The notes under the pieces are model-generated. The model searched no databases. It saw only the letters and a list, made by a program, of their open reading frames with translations, and had not been told where the DNA came from. This document shows, in pieces, positions 11,601-26,600 of a stretch of DNA of 64,000 bases (its first letter is position 1; the number at the start of each line of letters is the position of its first letter). The stretch is from the NCBI GenBank assembly GCA_963978545.1, contig OZ021721.1, positions 35,265,348 to 35,329,347 on the forward strand, read 5' to 3'. Origin of the DNA: Linyphia triangularis (Eukaryota; Arthropoda; Arachnida; Araneae; Linyphiidae). Made by a program: the position numbers and the translations under genes.

Positions 11601-14140
11601 TCGGCGCTATTTATTACGAAATTTGTAATCGAAATCGTCAGAAGTTTAATGTCATGGAACAATTTTAACTTTTCATCACCAGTAAAACTATTTTTAAAAA
11701 ATTAGTTTATTATCTCTTTAGAATACATTTTCCATTTGATCAAGATGATTAGACATCTGGGAAACCTAAGAAAATTTTAGAAAATTGAAAACGAAAGTTT
11801 GCTCTAAATACGGAAAATTTTTTAGAAACGTGTATAGGAAATCAGGAAATTTTTTTTCCTTCATTTTATAGCTACCCTGTAATCGTACTTTTATTTTACC
11901 TATGTTTGTCTATTTTGACTCAATATCATTCTGGATTAGAGGAGTTTAGCCATTTTGCAATTTTTTGATAACTTGTTTTATATCAAAATTTACAAAAGTA
12001 AATGAAGTTAAAAATACTAGTTTAATTCTGGAGAAATTATTAGTGTGAAAGGATAATAATATAGTTTTGAACTCTGATTAGACCAGAACAATATATTTTT
12101 TGACTTTGAGAATAATCAAAATACTTTTCGAAAATCAGTTTTTAGACTAATTTTATCTGGAGTAATATCAAGATTTAAATAAGAATTTTATTTCAGTTGA
12201 TGCATATGCTGGGATGTTTTTCCACTCTCTTCTGGAAGAGGAAGCGGTTTGGAGTGGATGCCCTATTGTACTTTTTACAATGTAGGAAGCTTAAGAAAAG
12301 GTTTGTTCTGGTACAATTTCTACCTTATAAATGGTGGCCACAGAACCTGGAAATCAGGGAAATTCGCAGAGCATTCGATTCTGGAAAATGTCAGGGATTT
12401 TTTTAAAATTTCATTAAAAGCAACCAAATTTGTATTGTTTAAACTAGGTTCAACCATATTTCGGCGCTATTTATTACGAAATTTGTAATCGAAATCGTCA
12501 GAAGTTTAATGTTATGGAACAATTTTAACTTTTCATCATCAGTAAAACTATTTTAATAAACTAATTTTTTAATCTCTTTAGAATACATTTTCCATTTGAT
12601 CAAGATGATTAGACATCTGGGAAACCTAAGAAAATTGGAGAAAATTGAAAACGAAAGTTTGCTCTAAATACGGAAAATTTTTTAGAAACGTGTATAGGAA
12701 ATCAGGAAATTTTTTTCCTTCATTTTATAGCTACCCTGTAATCGTACTTTTATTTTACCTATGTTTGTCTATTTTGACTCAATATCATTATAGATTAGAG
12801 GAGTTTAGCCATTTTGCAATTTTTTGATAACTTGTTTTATATCAAAATTTACAAAAGTAAATGAAGTTAAAAATACTAGTTTAATTCTGGAGAAATTATT
12901 AGTGTGAAAGGATAATAATATAGTTTTGAACTCTGGTTAGACCAGAACAATATATTTTTTGACTTTGAGAATAATCAAAATACTTTTCGAAAATCAGTTT
13001 TTAGACTAATTTTATCTGGAGTAATATCAAGATTTAAATAAGAATTTTATTTCAGTTGATGCATATGCTGGGATGTTTTTCCACTCTCTTCTGGAAGAGG
13101 AAGCGGTTTGGAGTGGATGCCCTATTGTACTTTTTACAATGTAGGAAGCTTAAGAAAAGGTTTGTTCTGGTACAATTTCTACCTTATAAATGGTGGCCAC
13201 AGAACCTGGAAATCAGGGTAATTCGCAGAGCATTCGATTCTGGAAAATGTCAGGGATTTTTTTAAAATTTCATTAAAAGCAACCAAATTTGAATTGTTTA
13301 AACTAGGTTCAACCATATTTCGGCGCTATTTATTACGAAATTTGTAATCGAAATCGTCAGAAGTTTAATGTCATGGAACAATTTTAACTTTTCATCACCA
13401 GTAAAACTATTTTTAAAAAATTAGTTTATTATCTCTTTAGAATACATTTTCCATTTAATCAAGATGATTAGACATCTGGGAAACCTAAGAAAATTGGAGA
13501 AAATTGAAAACGAAAGTTTGCTCTAAATACGGGAAATTTTTTAGAAACGTATATAGGAAATCAGGAAATTTTTTTCCTTCATTTTTTAGCTACCCTATAA
13601 TCGTACTTTTATTTTACCTATGTTTGTCTATTTTGACTCAATATCATTGTAGATTAGAGGAGTTTAGCCATTTTGCAATTTTTTGATAACTTGTTTTATA
13701 TCAAAATTTACAAAAGTAAATGAAGTTAAAAATACTAGTTTAATTCTGGAGAAATTATTAGTGTGAAAGGATAATAATATAGTTTTTAACTCTGATTAGA
13801 CAAGAACAATATATTTTTTGACTTTGAGAATAATCAAAATACTTTTCGAAAATCAGTTTTTAGACTAATTTTATCTGGAGTAATATCAAGATTTAAATAA
13901 GAATTTTATTTCAGTTGATGCATATGCTGGGATGTTTTTCCACTCTCTTCTGGAAGAGGAAGCGGTTTGGAGTGGATGCCCTATTGTACTTTTTACAATG
14001 TAGGAAGCTTAAGAAAAGGTTTGTTCTGGTACAATTTCTACCTTATAAATGGTGGCCACAGAACCTGGAAATCAGGGAAATTCGCAGAGCATTCGATTCT
14101 GGAAAATGTCAGGGATTTTTTTAAAATTTCATTAAAAGCA
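8630..14140 (+). repeat. Higher-order repeat, 2,578-bp trimer (about 2.1 copies)
   Basis: The unit is three monomers (860+859+859). Markers recur at 2,578 bp: AAAATTTTAGAAAATTG at about 9193 and 11771; CTCTGGTTAGACCAG at about 10355 and 12933; the change CAGGGTAATTCGCAG in the monomers at 10478 and 13056; and ACGTATATAGG near 10970 and 13548. The left limit is set by GTTTTGAACTC near 8628 against GTTTTTAACTC near 11206. The right limit is set by the third copy changing to class B at about 14140. The order is A-B-A. Confidence 0.86.
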
Positions 14141-15090
14141 ACAAAATTTGTATTGTTTAAACTAGGTTCAACCATATTTCGGCGCTATTTATTACGAAAT
14201 TTGTAATCGAAATCGTCAGAAGTTTAATGTTATGGAACAATTTTAACTTTTCATCATCAGTAAAACTATTTTAATAAACTAATTTTTTAATCTCTTTAGA
14301 ATACATTTTCCATTTGATCAAGATGATTAGACATCTGGGAAACCTAAGAAAATTGGAGAAAATTGAAAACGAAAGTTTGCTCTAAATACGGGAAATTTTT
14401 TAGAAACGTGTATAGGAAATCAGGAAATTTTTTTCCTTCATTTTTTAGCTACCCTATAATCGTACTTTTATTTTACCTATGTTTGTCTATTTTGACTCAA
14501 TATCATTGTAGATTAGAGGAGTTTAGCCATTTTGCAATTTTTTGATAACTTGTTTTATATCAAAATTTACAAAAGTAAATGAAGTTAAAAATACTAGTTT
14601 AATTCTGGAGAAATTATTAGTGTAAAAGGATAATAATATAGTTTTTAACTCTGATTAGACAAGAACAATATATTTTTTGACTTTGAGAATAATCAAAATA
14701 CTTTTCGAAAATCAGTTTTTAGACTAATTTTATCTGGAGTAATATCAAGATTTAAATAAGAATTTTATTTCAGTTGATGCATATGCTGGGATGTTTTTCC
14801 ACTCTCTTCTGGAAGAGGAAGCGGTTTGGAGTGGATGCCCTATTGTACTTGTTACAATGTAGGAAGCTTAAGAAAAGGTTTGTTCTGGTACAATTTCTAC
14901 CTTATAAATGGTGGCCACAGAACCTGGAAATCAGGGAAATTCGCAGAGCATTCGATTCTGGAAAATGTCAGGGATTTTTTTTAAAATTTCATTAAAAGCA
15001 ACCAAATTTGTATTGTTTAAACTAGGTTCAACCATATTTCGGCGCTATTTATTACGAAATTTGTAATCGAAATCGTCAGAAGTTTAATGT
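12440..15090 (+). repeat. Duplicated block, offset 8,592 bp (upstream copy)
   Basis: Monomers at 13056, 13915 and 14774 match those at 21648, 22507 and 23366 exactly ten monomers downstream. Shared rare variants are CTCTGGTTAGACCAG (12933/21525), CAGGGTAATTCGCAG, ACGTATATAGG (13549/22141) and GTGTAAAAGG (about 14620/23212). Differences seen are TATTGTTTAAAC or TATTATTTAAAC at 12437/21029 and CAACAAAATT or CAACCAAATT at about 14140/22732. The match ends where the copy at about 15115 turns to class A while the copy at about 23705 stays class B. Confidence 0.82.
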
Positions 15091-18000
15091 TATGGAACAA
15101 TTTTAACTTTTCATCACCAGTAAAACTATTTTTAAAAAATTAGTTTATTATCTCTTTAGAATACATTTTCCATTTGATCAAGATGATTAGACATCTGGGA
15201 AACCTAAGAAAATTGGAGAAATTTGAAAACGAAAGTTTGCTCTAAATACGGGAAATTTTTTAAAAACGTGTATAGGAAATCCGGAAATTTTTTTCCTTCA
15301 TTTTTTAACTAACCTGTAATCGTACTTTTATTTTACCTATGTTTGTCTATTTTGACTCAATATCATTATAGATTAGAGGAGTTTAGCCATTTTGCAATTT
15401 TTTGATAACTTGTTTTATATCAAAATTTACAAAAGTAAATGAAGTTAAAAATACTAGTTTAATTCTGGAGAAATTATTAGTGTGAAAGGATAATAATATA
15501 GTTTTGAACTCTGATTAGACAAGAACAATATATTTTTTGACTTTGAGAATAATCAAAATACTTTTCGAAAATCAGTTTTTAGACTAATTTTATCTGGAGT
15601 AATATCAAGATTTAAATAAGAATTTTATTTCAGTTGATGCATATGCTGGGATGTTTTTCCACTCTCTTCTGGAAGAGGAAGCGGTTTGGAGTGGATGCCC
15701 TATTGTACTTTTTACAATGTAGGAAGCTTAAGAAAAGGTTTGTTCTGGTACAATTTCTACCTTATAAATGGTGGCCACAGAACCTGGAAATCAGGGAAAT
15801 TCGCAGAGCATTCGATTCTGGAAAATGTCAGGGATTTTTTTTAAAATTTCATTAAAAGCAACCAAATTTGTATTGTTTAAACTAGGTTCAACCATATTTC
15901 GGCGCTATTTATTACGAAATTTGTAATCGAAATCGTCAGAAGTTTAATGTTATGGAACAATTTTAACTTTTCATCATCAGTAAAACTATTTTAATAAACT
16001 AATTTTTTAATCTCTTTAGAATACATTTTCCATTTGATCAAGATGATTAGACATCTGGGAAACCTAAGAAAATTGGAGAAAATTGAAAACGAAAATTTGC
16101 TCTAAATATGGAAAATTTTTTAGAAACGTGTATAGGAAATCAGGAAATTTTTTTCCTTCATTTTATAGCTACCCTGTAATCGTACTTTTATTTTACCTAT
16201 GTTTGTCTATTTTGACTCAATATCATTATAGATTAGAGGAGTTTAGCCATTTTGCAATTTTTTGATAACTTGTTTTATATCAAAATTTACAAAAGTAAAT
16301 GAAGTTTAAAATACTAGTTTAATTCTGGAGAAATTATTAGTGTGAAAGGATAATAATATAGTTTTAAACTCTGATTAGACCAGAACAATATATTTTTTGA
16401 CTTTGAGAATAATCAAAATACTTTTCAAAAATCAGTTTTTAGACTAATTTTATCTGGATTAATATCAAGATTTAAATAAGAATTTTATTTCAGTTGATGC
16501 ATATGCTGGGATGTTTTTCCACTCTCTTCTTGAAGAGGAAGCGGTTTGGAGTGGATGCCCTATTGTACTTTTTACAATGTAGGAAGCTTAAGAAAAGGTT
16601 TGTTCTGGTACAATTTCTACCTTATAAATGGTGGCCACAGAACCTGGAAATCAGGGAAATTTGCAGAGCATTCGATTCTGGAAAATGTCAGGGATTTTTT
16701 TAAAATTTCATTAAAAGCAACCAAATTTGAATTGTTTAAACTAGGTTCAACCATATTTCGGCGCTATTTATTACGAAATTTGTAATCGAAATCATCAGAA
16801 GTTTAATGTCATGGAACAATTTTAACTTTTCATCACCAGTAAAACTATTTTTAAAAAATTAGTTTATTATCTCTTTAGAATACATTTTCCATTTAATCAA
16901 GATGATTAGACATCTGGGAAACCTAAGAAAATTGGAGAAAATTGAAAACGAAAGTTTGCTCTAAATACGGGAAATTTTTTAGAAACGTGTATAGGAAATC
17001 AGGAAATTTTTTTCCTTCATTTTTTAGCTACCCTATAATCGTACTTTTATTTTACCTATGTTTGTCTATTTTGACTCAATATCATTGTAGATTAGAGGAG
17101 TTTAGCCATTTTGCAATTTTTTGATAACTTGTTTTATATCAAAATTTACAAAAGTAAATGAAGTTAAAAATACTAGTTTAATTCTGGAGAAATTATTAGT
17201 GTGAAAGGATAATAATATAGTTTTGAACTCTGATTAGAAAAGAACAATATATTTTTTGACTTTGAGAATAATCAAAATACTTTTCGAAAATCAGTTTTTA
17301 GACTAATTTTATCTGGAGTAATATCAAGATTTAAATAAGAATTTTATTTCAGTTGATGCATATGCTGGGATGTTTTTCCACTCTCTTCTGGAAGAGGAAG
17401 CGGTTTGGAGTGGATGCCCTATTGTACTTTTTACAATGTAGGAAGCTTAAGAAAAGGTTTGTTCTGGTACAATTTCTACCTTATAAATGGTGGCCACAGA
17501 ACCTGGAAATCAGGGAAATTCGCAGAGCATTCGATTCTGGAAAATGTCAGGGATTTTTTTAAAATTTCATTAAAAGCAACCAAATTTGTATTATTTAAAC
17601 TAGGTTCAACCATATTTCGGCGCTATTTATTACGAAATTTGTAATCGAAATCGTCAGAAGTTTAATGTTATGGAACAATTTTAACTTTTCATCATCAGTA
17701 AAACTATTTTAATAAACTAATTTTTTAATCTCTTTAGAATACATTTTCCATTTGATCAAGATGATTAGACATCTGGGAAACCTAAGAAAATTGGAGAAAA
17801 TTGAAAACGAAAGTTTTCTCTAAATACGGAAAATTTTTTAGAAACGTGTATAGGAAATCAGGAAATTTTTTTCCTTCATTTTATAGCTACCCTGTAATCG
17901 TACTTTTATTTTACCTATGTTTGTCTATTTTGACTCAATATCATTATAGATTAGAGGAGTTTAGCCATTTTGCAATTTTTTGATAACTTGTTTTATATCA

Positions 18001-21000
18001 AAATTTACAAAAGTAAATGAAGTTAAAAATACTAGTTTAATTCTGGAGAAATTATTAGTGTGAAAGGATAATAATATAGTTTTGAACTCTGATTAGACCA
18101 GAACAATATATTTTTTGACTTTGAGAATAATCAAAATACTTTTCGAAAATCAGTTTTTAGACTAATTTTATCTGGATTAATATCAAGATTTAAATAAGAA
18201 TTTTATTTCAGTTGATGCATATGCTGGGATGTTTTTCCACTCTCTTCTGGAAGAGGAAGCGGTTTGGAGTGGATGCCCTATTGTACTTTTTACAATGTAG
18301 GAAGCTTAAGAAAAGGTTTGTTCTGGTACAATTTCTACCTTATAAATGGTGGCCACAGAACCTGGAAATCAGGGAAATTTGCAGAGCATTCGATTCTGGA
18401 AAATGTCAGGGATTTTTTTAAAATTTCATTAAAAGCAACCAAATTTGAATTGTTTAAACTAGGTTCAACCATATTTCGGCGCTATTTATTACGAAATTTG
18501 TAATCGAAATCATCAGAAGTTTAATGTCATGGAACAATTTTAACTTTTCATCACCAGTAAAACTATTTTTAAAAAATTAGTTTATTATCTCTTTAGAATA
18601 CATTTTCCATTTAATCAAGATGATTAGACATCTGGGAAACCTAAGAAAATTGGAGAAAATTGAAAACGAAAGTTTGCTCTAAATACGGGAAATTTTTTAG
18701 AAACGTGTATAGGAAATCAGGAAATTTTTTTCCTTCATTTTTTAGCTACCCTATAATCGTACTTTTATTTTACCTATGTTTGTCTATTTTGACTCAATAT
18801 CATTGTAGATTAGAGGAGTTTAGCCATTTTGCAATTTTTTGATAACTTGTTTTATATCAAAATTTACAAAAGTAAATGAAGTTAAAAATACTAGTTTAAT
18901 TCTGGAGAAATTATTAGTGTGAAAGGATAATAATATAGTTTTGAACTCTGATTAGAAAAGAACAATATATTTTTTGACTTTGAGAATAATCAAAATACTT
19001 TTCGAAAATCAGTTTTTAGACTAATTTTATCTGGAGTAATATCAAGATTTAAATAAGAATTTTATTTCAGTTGATGCATATGCTGGGATGTTTTTCCACT
19101 CTCTTCTGGAAGAGGAAGCGGTTTGGAGTGGATGCCCTATTGTACTTTTTACAATGTAGGAAGCTTAAGAAAAGGTTTGTTCTGGTACAATTTCTACCTT
19201 ATAAATGGTGGCCACAGAACCTGGAAATCAGGGAAATTCGCAGAGCATTCGATTCTGGAAAATGTCAGGGATTTTTTTAAAATTTCATTAAAAGCAACCA
19301 AATTTGTATTATTTAAACTAGGTTCAACCATATTTCGGCGCTATTTATTACGAAATTTGTAATCGAAATCGTCAGAAGTTTAATGTTATGGAACAATTTT
19401 AACTTTTCATCATCAGTAAAACTATTTTAATAAACTAATTTTTTAATCTCTTTAGAATACATTTTCCATTTGATCAAGATGATTAGACATCTGGGAAACC
19501 TAAGAAAATTGGAGAAAATTGAAAACGAAAGTTTGCTCTAAATACGGAAAATTTTTTAGAAACGTGTATAGGAAATCAGGAAATTTTTTTCCTTCATTTT
19601 ATAGCTACCCTGTAATCGTACTTTTATTTTACCTATGTTTGTCTATTTTGACTCAATATCATTATAGATTAGAGGAGTTTAGCCATTTTGCAATTTTTTG
19701 ATAACTTGTTTTATATCAAAATTTACAAAAGTAAATGAAGTTAAAAATACTAGTTTAATTCTGGAGAAATTATTAGTGTGAAAGGATAATAATATAGTTT
19801 TGAACTCTGATTAGACAAGAACAATATATTTTTTGACTTTGAGAATAATCAAAATACTTTTCGAAAATCAGTTTTTAGACTAATTTTATCTGGAGTAATA
19901 TCAAGATTTAAATAAGAATTTTATTTCAGTTGATGCATATGCTGGGATGTTTTTCCACTCTCTTCTGGAAGAGGAAGCGGTTTGGAGTGGATGCCCTATT
20001 GTACTTTTTACAATGTAGGAAGCTTAAGAAAAGGTTTGTTCTGGTACAATTTCTACCTTATAAATGGTGGCCACAGAACCTGGAAATCAGGGAAATTCGC
20101 AGAGCATTCGATTCTGGAAAATGTCAGGGATTTTTTTAAAATTTCATTAAAAGCAACCAAATTTGAATTGTTTAAACTAGGTTCAACCATATTTCGGCGC
20201 TATTTATTACGAAATTTGTAATCGAAATCGTCAGAAGTTTAATGTCATGGAACAATTTTAACTTTTCATCACCAGTAAAACTATTTTTAAAAAATTAGTT
20301 TATTATCTCTTTAGAATACATTTTCCATTTAATCAAGATGATTAGACATCTGGGAAACCTAAGAAAATTGGAGAAAATTGAAAACGAAAGTTTGCTCTAA
20401 ATACGGGAAATTTTTTAGAAACGTGTATAGGAAATCAGGAAATTTTTTTCCTTCATTTTTTAGCTACCCTATAATCGTACTTTTATTTTACCTATGTTTG
20501 TCTATTTTGACTCAATATCATTGTAGATTAGAGGAGTTTAGCCATTTTGCAATTTTTTGATAACTTGTTTTATATCAAAATTTACAAAAGTAAATGAAGT
20601 TAAAAATACTAGTTTAATTCTGGAGAAATTATTAGTGTGAAAGGATAATAATATAGTTTTGAACTCTGATTAGAAAAGAACAATATATTTTTTGACTTTG
20701 AGAATAATCAAAATACTTTTCGAAAATCAGTTTTTAGACTAATTTTATCTGGAGTAATATCAAGATTTAAATAAGAATTTTATTTCAGTTGATGCATATG
20801 CTGGGATGTTTTTCCACTCTCTTCTGGAAGAGGAAGCGGTTTGGAGTGGATGCCCTATTGTACTTTTTACAATGTAGGAAGCTTAAGAAAAGGTTTGTTC
20901 TGGTACAATTTCTACCTTATAAATGGTGGCCACAGAACCTGGAAATCAGGGAAATTCGCAGAGCATTCGATTCTGGAAAATGTCAGGGATTTTTTTAAAA

Positions 21001-21520
21001 TTTCATTAAAAGCAACCAAATTTGTATTATTTAAACTAGGTTCAACCATATTTCGGCGCTATTTATTACGAAATTTGTAATCGAAATCGTCAGAAGTTTA
21101 ATGTTATGGAACAATTTTAACTTTTCATCATCAGTAAAACTATTTTAATAAACTAATTTTTTAATCTCTTTAGAATACATTTTCCATTTGATCAAGATGA
21201 TTAGACATCTGGGAAACCTAAGAAAATTGGAGAAAATTGAAAACGAAAGTTTGCTCTAAATACGGAAAATTTTTTAGAAACGTGTATAGGAAATCAGGAA
21301 ATTTTTTTCCTTCATTTTATAGCTACCCTGTAATCGTACTTTTATTTTACCTATGTTTGTCTATTTTGACTCAATATCATTATAGATTAGAGGAGTTTAG
21401 CCATTTTGCAATTTTTTGATAACTTGTTTTATATCAAAATTTACAAAAGTAAATGAAGTTAAAAATACTAGTTTAATTCTGGAGAAATTATTAGTGTGAA
21501 AGGATAATAATATAGTTTTG
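14125..21520 (+). repeat. Large duplicated block, offset 9,452 bp (copy 1, about 7.4 kb)
   Basis: Matches 23577-30972 over about eight and a half monomers. Private markers shared at 9,452 bp are AAATCCGGAAAT (about 15279/24731), GAAGTTTAAAATACTAG (about 16302/25754), CTTCTTGAAGAGG (16526/25978), AAATATGGAAAA (about 16106/25558), GAAAGTTTTCTC (about 17810/27262) and GAAATTTGCAGAGC. I noticed only two single-base differences: GAAAATTTGC or GAAAGTTTGC near 16090/25542, and CTTTTCAAAAATC or CTTTTCGAAAATC near 16432/25884. Inside the block, class B and A monomers alternate from 17353 onward, giving a 1,718-bp dimer (ATTAGAAAAGAAC at about 17236, 18954 and 20672). The right end is set by CTCTGGTTAGACCAG at 21525, which has no partner. 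Confidence 0.88.
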
Positions 21521-23690
21521 AACTCTGGTTAGACCAGAACAATATATTTTTTGACTTTGAGAATAATCAAAATACTTTTCGAAAATCAGTTTTTAGACTA
21601 ATTTTATCTGGAGTAATATCAAGATTTAAATAAGAATTTTATTTCAGTTGATGCATATGCTGGGATGTTTTTCCACTCTCTTCTGGAAGAGGAAGCGGTT
21701 TGGAGTGGATGCCCTATTGTACTTTTTACAATGTAGGAAGCTTAAGAAAAGGTTTGTTCTGGTACAATTTCTACCTTATAAATGGTGGCCACAGAACCTG
21801 GAAATCAGGGTAATTCGCAGAGCATTCGATTCTGGAAAATGTCAGGGATTTTTTTAAAATTTCATTAAAAGCAACCAAATTTGAATTGTTTAAACTAGGT
21901 TCAACCATATTTCGGCGCTATTTATTACGAAATTTGTAATCGAAATCGTCAGAAGTTTAATGTCATGGAACAATTTTAACTTTTCATCACCAGTAAAACT
22001 ATTTTTAAAAAATTAGTTTATTATCTCTTTAGAATACATTTTCCATTTAATCAAGATGATTAGACATCTGGGAAACCTAAGAAAATTGGAGAAAATTGAA
22101 AACGAAAGTTTGCTCTAAATACGGGAAATTTTTTAGAAACGTATATAGGAAATCAGGAAATTTTTTTCCTTCATTTTTTAGCTACCCTATAATCGTACTT
22201 TTATTTTACCTATGTTTGTCTATTTTGACTCAATATCATTGTAGATTAGAGGAGTTTAGCCATTTTGCAATTTTTTGATAACTTGTTTTATATCAAAATT
22301 TACAAAAGTAAATGAAGTTAAAAATACTAGTTTAATTCTGGAGAAATTATTAGTGTGAAAGGATAATAATATAGTTTTTAACTCTGATTAGACAAGAACA
22401 ATATATTTTTTGACTTTGAGAATAATCAAAATACTTTTCGAAAATCAGTTTTTAGACTAATTTTATCTGGAGTAATATCAAGATTTAAATAAGAATTTTA
22501 TTTCAGTTGATGCATATGCTGGGATGTTTTTCCACTCTCTTCTGGAAGAGGAAGCGGTTTGGAGTGGATGCCCTATTGTACTTTTTACAATGTAGGAAGC
22601 TTAAGAAAAGGTTTGTTCTGGTACAATTTCTACCTTATAAATGGTGGCCACAGAACCTGGAAATCAGGGAAATTCGCAGAGCATTCGATTCTGGAAAATG
22701 TCAGGGATTTTTTTAAAATTTCATTAAAAGCAACCAAATTTGTATTGTTTAAACTAGGTTCAACCATATTTCGGCGCTATTTATTACGAAATTTGTAATC
22801 GAAATCGTCAGAAGTTTAATGTTATGGAACAATTTTAACTTTTCATCATCAGTAAAACTATTTTAATAAACTAATTTTTTAATCTCTTTAGAATACATTT
22901 TCCATTTGATCAAGATGATTAGACATCTGGGAAACCTAAGAAAATTGGAGAAAATTGAAAACGAAAGTTTGCTCTAAATACGGGAAATTTTTTAGAAACG
23001 TGTATAGGAAATCAGGAAATTTTTTTCCTTCATTTTTTAGCTACCCTATAATCGTACTTTTATTTTACCTATGTTTGTCTATTTTGACTCAATATCATTG
23101 TAGATTAGAGGAGTTTAGCCATTTTGCAATTTTTTGATAACTTGTTTTATATCAAAATTTACAAAAGTAAATGAAGTTAAAAATACTAGTTTAATTCTGG
23201 AGAAATTATTAGTGTAAAAGGATAATAATATAGTTTTTAACTCTGATTAGACAAGAACAATATATTTTTTGACTTTGAGAATAATCAAAATACTTTTCGA
23301 AAATCAGTTTTTAGACTAATTTTATCTGGAGTAATATCAAGATTTAAATAAGAATTTTATTTCAGTTGATGCATATGCTGGGATGTTTTTCCACTCTCTT
23401 CTGGAAGAGGAAGCGGTTTGGAGTGGATGCCCTATTGTACTTGTTACAATGTAGGAAGCTTAAGAAAAGGTTTGTTCTGGTACAATTTCTACCTTATAAA
23501 TGGTGGCCACAGAACCTGGAAATCAGGGAAATTCGCAGAGCATTCGATTCTGGAAAATGTCAGGGATTTTTTTTAAAATTTCATTAAAAGCAACCAAATT
23601 TGTATTGTTTAAACTAGGTTCAACCATATTTCGGCGCTATTTATTACGAAATTTGTAATCGAAATCGTCAGAAGTTTAATGTTATGGAAC
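21030..23690 (+). repeat. Duplicated block, offset 8,592 bp (downstream copy)
   Basis: Partner of the block at 12440-15090. The last monomer here (landmark 23366, with an 8-T run and GTGTAAAAGG) is itself followed by a near copy at 24226, 860 bp downstream. A single-monomer duplication has therefore been laid on top of the larger block. Confidence 0.82.
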
Positions 23691-26600
23691 AATTTTAACT
23701 TTTCATCATCAGTAAAACTATTTTAATAAACTAATTTTTTAATCTCTTTAGAATACATTTTCCATTTGATCAAGATGATTAGACATCTGGGAAACCTAAG
23801 AAAATTGGAGAAAATTGAAAACGAAAGTTTGCTCTAAATACGGGAAATTTTTTAGAAACGTGTATAGGAAATCAGGAAATTTTTTTCCTTCATTTTTTAG
23901 CTACCCTATAATCGTACTTTTATTTTACCTATGTTTGTCTATTTTGACTCAATATCATTGTAGATTAGAGGAGTTTAGCCATTTTGCAATTTTTTGATAA
24001 CTTGTTTTATATCAAAATTTACAAAAGTAAATGAAGTTAAAAATACTAGTTTAATTCTGGAGAAATTATTAGTGTAAAAGGATAATAATATAGTTTTTAA
24101 CTCTGATTAGACAAGAACAATATATTTTTTGACTTTGAGAATAATCAAAATACTTTTCGAAAATCAGTTTTTAGACTAATTTTATCTGGAGTAATATCAA
24201 GATTTAAATAAGAATTTTATTTCAGTTGATGCATATGCTGGGATGTTTTTCCACTCTCTTCTGGAAGAGGAAGCGGTTTGGAGTGGATGCCCTATTGTAC
24301 TTGTTACAATGTAGGAAGCTTAAGAAAAGGTTTGTTCTGGTACAATTTCTACCTTATAAATGGTGGCCACAGAACCTGGAAATCAGGGAAATTCGCAGAG
24401 CATTCGATTCTGGAAAATGTCAGGGATTTTTTTTAAAATTTCATTAAAAGCAACCAAATTTGTATTGTTTAAACTAGGTTCAACCATATTTCGGCGCTAT
24501 TTATTACGAAATTTGTAATCGAAATCGTCAGAAGTTTAATGTTATGGAACAATTTTAACTTTTCATCACCAGTAAAACTATTTTTAAAAAATTAGTTTAT
24601 TATCTCTTTAGAATACATTTTCCATTTGATCAAGATGATTAGACATCTGGGAAACCTAAGAAAATTGGAGAAATTTGAAAACGAAAGTTTGCTCTAAATA
24701 CGGGAAATTTTTTAAAAACGTGTATAGGAAATCCGGAAATTTTTTTCCTTCATTTTTTAACTAACCTGTAATCGTACTTTTATTTTACCTATGTTTGTCT
24801 ATTTTGACTCAATATCATTATAGATTAGAGGAGTTTAGCCATTTTGCAATTTTTTGATAACTTGTTTTATATCAAAATTTACAAAAGTAAATGAAGTTAA
24901 AAATACTAGTTTAATTCTGGAGAAATTATTAGTGTGAAAGGATAATAATATAGTTTTGAACTCTGATTAGACAAGAACAATATATTTTTTGACTTTGAGA
25001 ATAATCAAAATACTTTTCGAAAATCAGTTTTTAGACTAATTTTATCTGGAGTAATATCAAGATTTAAATAAGAATTTTATTTCAGTTGATGCATATGCTG
25101 GGATGTTTTTCCACTCTCTTCTGGAAGAGGAAGCGGTTTGGAGTGGATGCCCTATTGTACTTTTTACAATGTAGGAAGCTTAAGAAAAGGTTTGTTCTGG
25201 TACAATTTCTACCTTATAAATGGTGGCCACAGAACCTGGAAATCAGGGAAATTCGCAGAGCATTCGATTCTGGAAAATGTCAGGGATTTTTTTTAAAATT
25301 TCATTAAAAGCAACCAAATTTGTATTGTTTAAACTAGGTTCAACCATATTTCGGCGCTATTTATTACGAAATTTGTAATCGAAATCGTCAGAAGTTTAAT
25401 GTTATGGAACAATTTTAACTTTTCATCATCAGTAAAACTATTTTAATAAACTAATTTTTTAATCTCTTTAGAATACATTTTCCATTTGATCAAGATGATT
25501 AGACATCTGGGAAACCTAAGAAAATTGGAGAAAATTGAAAACGAAAGTTTGCTCTAAATATGGAAAATTTTTTAGAAACGTGTATAGGAAATCAGGAAAT
25601 TTTTTTCCTTCATTTTATAGCTACCCTGTAATCGTACTTTTATTTTACCTATGTTTGTCTATTTTGACTCAATATCATTATAGATTAGAGGAGTTTAGCC
25701 ATTTTGCAATTTTTTGATAACTTGTTTTATATCAAAATTTACAAAAGTAAATGAAGTTTAAAATACTAGTTTAATTCTGGAGAAATTATTAGTGTGAAAG
25801 GATAATAATATAGTTTTAAACTCTGATTAGACCAGAACAATATATTTTTTGACTTTGAGAATAATCAAAATACTTTTCGAAAATCAGTTTTTAGACTAAT
25901 TTTATCTGGATTAATATCAAGATTTAAATAAGAATTTTATTTCAGTTGATGCATATGCTGGGATGTTTTTCCACTCTCTTCTTGAAGAGGAAGCGGTTTG
26001 GAGTGGATGCCCTATTGTACTTTTTACAATGTAGGAAGCTTAAGAAAAGGTTTGTTCTGGTACAATTTCTACCTTATAAATGGTGGCCACAGAACCTGGA
26101 AATCAGGGAAATTTGCAGAGCATTCGATTCTGGAAAATGTCAGGGATTTTTTTAAAATTTCATTAAAAGCAACCAAATTTGAATTGTTTAAACTAGGTTC
26201 AACCATATTTCGGCGCTATTTATTACGAAATTTGTAATCGAAATCATCAGAAGTTTAATGTCATGGAACAATTTTAACTTTTCATCACCAGTAAAACTAT
26301 TTTTAAAAAATTAGTTTATTATCTCTTTAGAATACATTTTCCATTTAATCAAGATGATTAGACATCTGGGAAACCTAAGAAAATTGGAGAAAATTGAAAA
26401 CGAAAGTTTGCTCTAAATACGGGAAATTTTTTAGAAACGTGTATAGGAAATCAGGAAATTTTTTTCCTTCATTTTTTAGCTACCCTATAATCGTACTTTT
26501 ATTTTACCTATGTTTGTCTATTTTGACTCAATATCATTGTAGATTAGAGGAGTTTAGCCATTTTGCAATTTTTTGATAACTTGTTTTATATCAAAATTTA